Source of the DNA: Streptomyces sp. A0958
Lineage (GTDB): Bacteria; Actinomycetota; Actinomycetes; Streptomycetales; Streptomycetaceae
DNA: 64,000 nucleotides
Direction of reading: 5' to 3'
NCBI RefSeq assembly: GCF_004795035.1
Contig: NZ_SSBK01000028.1
Span: 18,956-82,955, forward strand
The first letter of the stretch is position 1; each line of letters opens with the position of its first letter. The notes below the pieces were generated by a model. That model was not told the DNA's origin and made no database searches. It worked only from the letters and a program-made list of their open reading frames with translations. Positions 60,312 to 64,000 of this stretch are shown piece by piece. The translations under genes were made by a program, and so were the position numbers.

Positions 60312-61544
60312 TCAGTCCACGAGGTCGCGCACCACGGCGTCGGCCAGCAGGCGTCCGCGCAGGGTGAGCACGGCCCGCCCGTCGTCGAACGGCGCCGGCT
60401 CCAGGAGCCCGTCGTCCACCGCCCGGCGGGCCGCCGCGAGCCCGGCGGGGGCCAGCAGGGACAGCGGGCAGCCGTCGACCAGGCGCAGCTCCAGCAGGAT
60501 GCGCTCGACGCGGCGGTCCTCGGCGGAAAGGATCTCGCGCCCGGCCCCCGGCGACCGCCCCTCGGCGAGCGCCTGGGCGTACGCACCGGGGTGCTTCACG
60601 TTCCACCAGCGCACGCCCCCGACGTGGCTGTGCGCGCCGGGTCCGGCGCCCCACCAGTCGGCCCCGCGCCAGTACAGCTCGTTGTGCAGGCAGCGGCCCT
60701 CGGGCGTGCGGGCCCAGTTCGACACCTCGTACCAGGAGTAACCGGCGGCGGCCATCGCCTCGTCCGCGATGAGGTACCGGTCGGCGTGCGCGTCGTCGTC
60801 CGTCATCGGGATCTCGCCGCGCTTGATCCGGCGGGCGAGCCCGGTGCCCTCCTCGACGATCAGCGCGTACGCGGAGACGTGGTCGGGTCCGGCGCCGATC
60901 GCCGCGTCCAGGGAGGCGCGCCAGTCGTCGTCGGACTCGCCGGGGGTGCCGTAGATCAGGTCGAGGTTGACGTGCTCGAAACCGGCCGCCCGCGCCTCGG
61001 CGACACAGGCCTCGGGCCTGCCGGGGGTGTGGGCGCGGTCGAGGATCTTCAGGACGTGCTGCCGGGCGCTCTGCATGCCGAAGGAGATCCGGTTGAAGCC
61101 GCCCTCGCGCAGCTCGGCCAGGTAGGCGGGGCCGACGGACTCGGGGTTGGCCTCGGTGGTGATCTCGGCGTCGTCCGCGAGCCCGAACTCCTCGCGGACC
61201 GCGGCCAGCATCCGGACCAGGTCGGCTGCCGCCAGCAGGGTCGGTGTGCCGCCGCCGACGAAGACCGTGCGCACCGGGCGGGGGTCGTCGCCGAGCACCT
61301 TGCGGGCCTGGCGGATCTCGCCGACGAGGTGCGAGGCGTAGTTGTCGCGGGAGGCGAGCGCACCGCCGGAGCCGCGCAGCTCGGTCGCGGTGTAGGTGTT
61401 GAAGTCGCAGTAGCCGCAGCGGGTCGCGCAGTACGGGACGTGCAGGTAGAAGCCGAGCGGGCGGCCGGCTGCGCCTTCCAGGGCATGGCGGGGCAGCGCC
61501 CCGTCGTCGGGCACGGGTTCACCATCGGGCAGTACGGAAGGCAT
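60312..61544 (-). CDS. hemW: radical SAM heme chaperone HemW
   Basis: 410-aa HemN-like protein: radical SAM motif CATRCGYC (Cys39, 43, 46), GGGTPTLL, and the C-terminal HemN domain with winged helix. HemW proteins have CxxxCxxC without the fourth nearby Cys that marks coproporphyrinogen oxidase HemN, so it is a heme chaperone for haem insertion rather than the oxidase. ATG 61544 lies seven bases from GACAAT; the ATG at 61553 is inside the box region. Converges with the receptor gene. Confidence 0.92.
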   Translation of the reverse strand: MPSVLPDGEPVPDDGALPRHALEGAAGRPLGFYLHVPYCATRCGYCDFNTYTATELRGSGGALASRDNYASHLVGEIRQARKVLGDDPRPVRTVFVGGGTPTLLAAADLVRMLAAVREEFGLADDAEITTEANPESVGPAYLAELREGGFNRISFGMQSARQHVLKILDRAHTPGRPEACVAEARAAGFEHVNLDLIYGTPGESDDDWRASLDAAIGAGPDHVSAYALIVEEGTGLARRIKRGEIPMTDDDAHADRYLIADEAMAAAGYSWYEVSNWARTPEGRCLHNELYWRGADWWGAGPGAHSHVGGVRWWNVKHPGAYAQALAEGRSPGAGREILSAEDRRVERILLELRLVDGCPLSLLAPAGLAAARRAVDDGLLEPAPFDDGRAVLTLRGRLLADAVVRDLVD

Positions 61545-61551
61545 ACCGCCC

Positions 61552-61557
61552 ATTGTC
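61552..61557 (-). promoter_or_regulatory. hemW: -10-like GACAAT box of hemW
   Basis: GACAAT with seven bases to ATG 61544, again in the context GACAATGGGC. Confidence 0.4.
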
Positions 61558-61606
61558 GCGCGCCGCCCGGCAACCGGACGCCACTGCTCCCGTAGGGCCT
61601 GTCAGG

Positions 61607-61742
61607 TCTCCTCGGCCTGCTCGGTCTATTCGGCCTGTTCGGTCTATTCGGTCTGTTCGGTCCGCCCTGTTTGTTCGGTCTGTTCGGCCCGCTCTGTCTG
61701 CTCGGTCTGTTCGGCCCGCTCTGTCTGCTCGGTCTGTTCGGC
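61607..61742 (-). repeat. minisatellite encoding the TEQ/AEQ tail
   Basis: Short units based on CTCGGTCTGTTCGGCC run from 61607 to 61742; larger 27-bp units with GCCCGCTCTGTCTGCTC recur at least twice (61687-61739). In the minus frame they read TEQ, TER, AEQ. The array continues 36 bases past the first stop codon (61644-61646). Confidence 0.85.
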
Positions 61743-63653
61743 TTGGAGCACCAGCAGCGCCAGGTCGTCGTCCGGCGGGCGCTCGGCGAAGGCGTGCACG
61801 GCGTGCTTGATGCGGTCCGCGATCCCCTCGGCGCTCAGCCCCGCGCAGCCGGACAGGGCCCGGGCGAGCCCGTCGCCGTCGTCGAACATCAGCGGGCCCG
61901 AGCGCCGCTCGGTGACCCCGTCGGTGACGCAGAGCAGGCTGTCGCCGGGGGCCAGGTCGAAGCTCTGGGTCTCGTAGACGGCGTCGTCCATGAGGCCGAG
62001 CAGCAGTTGCGGCTCGGCGGCGGGCCGCACGGTGCCGTCGGGGCGCAGCAGCAGCGGCAGCGGGTGGCCCGCGCTGGCCAGGGTGCAGCGGGCGCCGCCG
62101 CCGGGCAGCGGCACCAGCTCCCCGTACAGCAGGGACAGGAAGCGGGACTGTCCGCTGTCCGCGGAGTGCTGGCCGCCGGCGGCGGCGACCATGAGCGCGG
62201 CGGCCTCGGCGGCCTCCATCGCGTCGTCCAGGAGCAGCCGGTTGAGGCGGACCAGGACCTCGTCGGCCTGGAAGCCCTCGCGGGCCAGCAGCCGCAGCCA
62301 GGGGCGGGCGAGCCCGGTGACGACGGCGGCCTCGGGGCCGCTGCCCTGGACGTCGCCGAGGACGAAGCACCAGCGGTCGCCGGGGCACGGGAAGATGTCG
62401 TAGAAGTCGCCGCCGACGACCCCGTCGTCGCTCGGCTCGTAGACCAGGGAGCTGGCGACGCCCGGTATCCGGGCGACCTTGCTGGGCAGCAGTCCGCGTT
62501 GCAGGATGCGGCTGATGGTGGCCTGGCGGGTGTAGGCGCGGGCCGCGCCGACGGCGAGGCCGACCCTGCGGACGAAGTCCTCGATGAGGGCGGTGAGCTC
62601 GTCGGGAACGCGCGCGGTGGACTCGCGGCCCAGGAGTACGGCTCCGAGGGTGCGGCCGCCCGAGGTGATCCGGTAGGCGAGCGCGACGCCCTCGGCCTCC
62701 GCCCCGTCCTTCTCCGGCGTCTCGCCGTCCTCGGCGCCCCCGGGCCACGGCATGGAGACGGCGCCGGTGCCGACCCGCTCGGGGAGCCGGAGCGGGTCCC
62801 CTTCCAGGAGGGCGCGCAGCGGCGGGATGCGGTCCTCGTCCACGTGCCAGACCTTGGCGAGGCGGGGGACGGCCGAGGGGCCGCCGCTCTCGGGCTCCAG
62901 CCAGATCGCGCACCAGTCGGCGAGCCGGGGGACGAGTAACTGTCCGGCGAGCGCCGCCACGATGTCCTCGTCCAGCTGTCCGGCCAGCAGATCGGAGGCC
63001 TCGGCGAGGAACGAGAGCGCGCCGCGCCCGGCCCAGTCCCCGTCGTCGCGCAGGGCGCGCCGGGCGGTGGGGGCGAGGAGTTCCGCGGCGCGCAGTCCGC
63101 GTTCGAAGCCGGGCTCGCCGCGGGCGTCGGGGAAGGGGTTCCAGTCGTCGACGGGGAGGCGGGCCCAGACGGTCTTGAGGCCGGTGCGGTAGGTGATCCC
63201 CCAGCGTTCGGCGAGGGTGGCGACGAGCTCCAGGCCGCGCCCGTAGTCGGCGGGCTCGTTCGCGCCCTCGGCGCCGTGTCCGTGGTCGCCGCGCACCGTG
63301 CGGGCCGGGTGGTGGTCGGAGACCTCCAGGACCAGGGCGGACGCCTCCTCCTCGGTTGCCTCCTCCAGCCGGAAGAGCAGTTCGACGTTGGTGCCCGCGT
63401 GGACGACGGCGTTGGTGACCAGCTCACTGACGATCACCGCCGCGTCGTCGGTCAGCCGGTCGCTGAACCCCACGGCGGCGGGCAGCCCGAGCCCGCTCCA
63501 CTCGGCGAGCGCGGCGGTGACGAACCGCCGGGCCGCGGAGGGCGCGAGGAGGTTCCCGGGCAGGCTGGTCCGGGCGACCGGCTGTGTACCGGTGGAAGCG
63601 GCGGTGGTTCCGGGACGCTGCACGATGTCCCGCTGCAAGGGAATGGACCCCAC
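61644..63653 (-). CDS. SpoIIE/RsbU-type phosphatase with HATPase and GAF domains
   Basis: 669-aa signalling protein: N-terminal HATPase_c_2 anti-sigma-kinase-like domain (N-box DAAVIVSELVTNAVVHAG, G-box YGRGLELVATLAERWG), a GAF-like middle (about 200-370) and a PP2C/SpoIIE phosphatase (RILQRGLLPSKVARIPG, GGDFYDIFPC, FVLGDVQGSG, LLCVTDGVTE, DDDLALLVL). It belongs to the large Streptomyces family acting on anti-anti-sigma factors. The final 30 residues are TEQ/AEQ repeats. GTG 63653 has AGGAG at seven bases. Confidence 0.92.
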   Translation of the reverse strand: MGSIPLQRDIVQRPGTTAASTGTQPVARTSLPGNLLAPSAARRFVTAALAEWSGLGLPAAVGFSDRLTDDAAVIVSELVTNAVVHAGTNVELLFRLEEATEEEASALVLEVSDHHPARTVRGDHGHGAEGANEPADYGRGLELVATLAERWGITYRTGLKTVWARLPVDDWNPFPDARGEPGFERGLRAAELLAPTARRALRDDGDWAGRGALSFLAEASDLLAGQLDEDIVAALAGQLLVPRLADWCAIWLEPESGGPSAVPRLAKVWHVDEDRIPPLRALLEGDPLRLPERVGTGAVSMPWPGGAEDGETPEKDGAEAEGVALAYRITSGGRTLGAVLLGRESTARVPDELTALIEDFVRRVGLAVGAARAYTRQATISRILQRGLLPSKVARIPGVASSLVYEPSDDGVVGGDFYDIFPCPGDRWCFVLGDVQGSGPEAAVVTGLARPWLRLLAREGFQADEVLVRLNRLLLDDAMEAAEAAALMVAAAGGQHSADSGQSRFLSLLYGELVPLPGGGARCTLASAGHPLPLLLRPDGTVRPAAEPQLLLGLMDDAVYETQSFDLAPGDSLLCVTDGVTERRSGPLMFDDGDGLARALSGCAGLSAEGIADRIKHAVHAFAERPPDDDLALLVLQAEQTEQTERAEQTEQTERAEQTEQTGRTEQTE

Positions 63654-63795
63654 AGGGCGGCTCCTGACCTGTTCTCGCTCTGCCTGTTCTCCGTTATGCG
63701 CCGCTGACGACACGGACAGAGTGACAGATCGGACCTTCCCATATGCGCCGAGTTACCGAAGTGGGTGGTGAAGACAGCGCGGCCGGAACGCGCCG

Positions 63796-63823
63796 GCCCC
63801 CCGCGCCGGAGTGCGCGGGGGGC
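63796..63823. terminator. GC-rich hairpin near the right edge
   Basis: 11-bp stem GCCCCCCGCGC/GCGCGGGGGGC (63796-63806 with 63813-63823), 6-nt loop, followed by TTTC on the plus strand. It lies upstream of the phosphatase start and may end a minus-strand transcript entering from beyond the window. Confidence 0.5.
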
Positions 63824-63869
63824 TTTCGGGGGGCGTACGAGGATGGGGCGGGCGCCGGGCTACGGCAGG

Positions 63870-64000
63870 GCCCAGGGCCTGTCTTCAAACTGCCGTCGTC
63901 GCCCGAAGGGCGGCCGGGCGGCGTCAGGTGCTTCCCCAAGTTCTCGGCTTCGCTCGAACAGGGGAGACCCCACTCCTCGGCGTGCCGGCCCCAGGCCCCT
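63870..64000. repeat. dispersed Streptomyces-type intergenic repeat
   Basis: Contains AGGGCCTGTCTTCAAAC and TTCTCGGCTTCGCTCGAACA followed by GGGGAGACCCCAC. From memory, sequence of this kind (CTCGGCTTCGCTCGA...GGGGAGACCCC) recurs between genes in many Streptomyces genomes. No gene is visible in 63654-64000. Confidence 0.5.

Overview
The window is typical core-chromosome DNA of a Streptomyces or very close actinomycete. GC is very high with GC-biased third positions, GTG starts are frequent, and the gene order (ppdK, dusB, glyS, znuABC-zur, uppS-recO, leuA, era, ybeY-phoH, rnz, rsmE, dnaJ-hrcA, hemW) is the order I know from Streptomyces chromosomes. I count 55 protein genes, including two very short ones. 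There is no rRNA, tRNA, transposase, phage gene or CRISPR array.

Layout. 1-4.3 kb: class F sortase, TSUP permease, short-chain dehydrogenase, VOC protein and an ArsR-type regulator. 4.8-9.3 kb: pyruvate phosphate dikinase and DusB. 9.4-16.8 kb: accessory block with a class A beta-lactamase, two 14-TM drug exporters (one divergent from an XRE regulator), a DUF6243 gene, a 15-residue ORF, an aldo-keto reductase and a TetR regulator. 17.1-23.6 kb: GlyRS; a zinc-uptake operon znuA-znuC-znuB-zur with Zur boxes over the promoter; recO-uppS. 23.7-29.6 kb: an MMPL exporter with its two-component system, a hypothetical and a TerB-like protein. 29.8-33.3 kb: leuA with a leucine leader peptide, and divergently a protealysin-type M4 protease with its emfourin inhibitor. 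33.5-42 kb: era, a WxIP/WxL surface-protein pair, a deaminase-fold remnant, then MmcQ, CorC/CNNM, ybeY and phoH. 42-56 kb: PfkB kinase, MFS permease, adenine-type deaminase, rnz-HIT, tricorn protease, lipoprotein, nitronate monooxygenase-rsmE, hrcA-dnaJ. 56-64 kb: MBL hydrolase, DUF3097, a large membrane receptor with an extracellular periplasmic-binding-like domain, hemW, and a SpoIIE/GAF phosphatase.

How genes work together. Zur is encoded at the end of the operon it should repress, and the first gene looks leaderless, so Zur binding would block RNA polymerase directly. phoH, ybeY, the CorC protein and MmcQ are coupled or tightly spaced. hrcA-dnaJ is preceded by a CIRCE operator. The MMPL pump, histidine kinase and response regulator form one operon. 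The protease and emfourin probably act as enzyme and inhibitor.

Most unusual features: a class 3 intein (Ala1, WCT triplet) with an intact LAGLIDADG endonuclease inside PhoH; the leuA attenuator; the PBP-like transmembrane receptor; the actinobacterial WxL/WxIP pair; minisatellite-encoded tails on two signalling proteins; and recurrent -10-like boxes 6-7 nt before start codons, indicating many leaderless genes.

All function calls come from reading motifs and family resemblance by eye; no database search was run.
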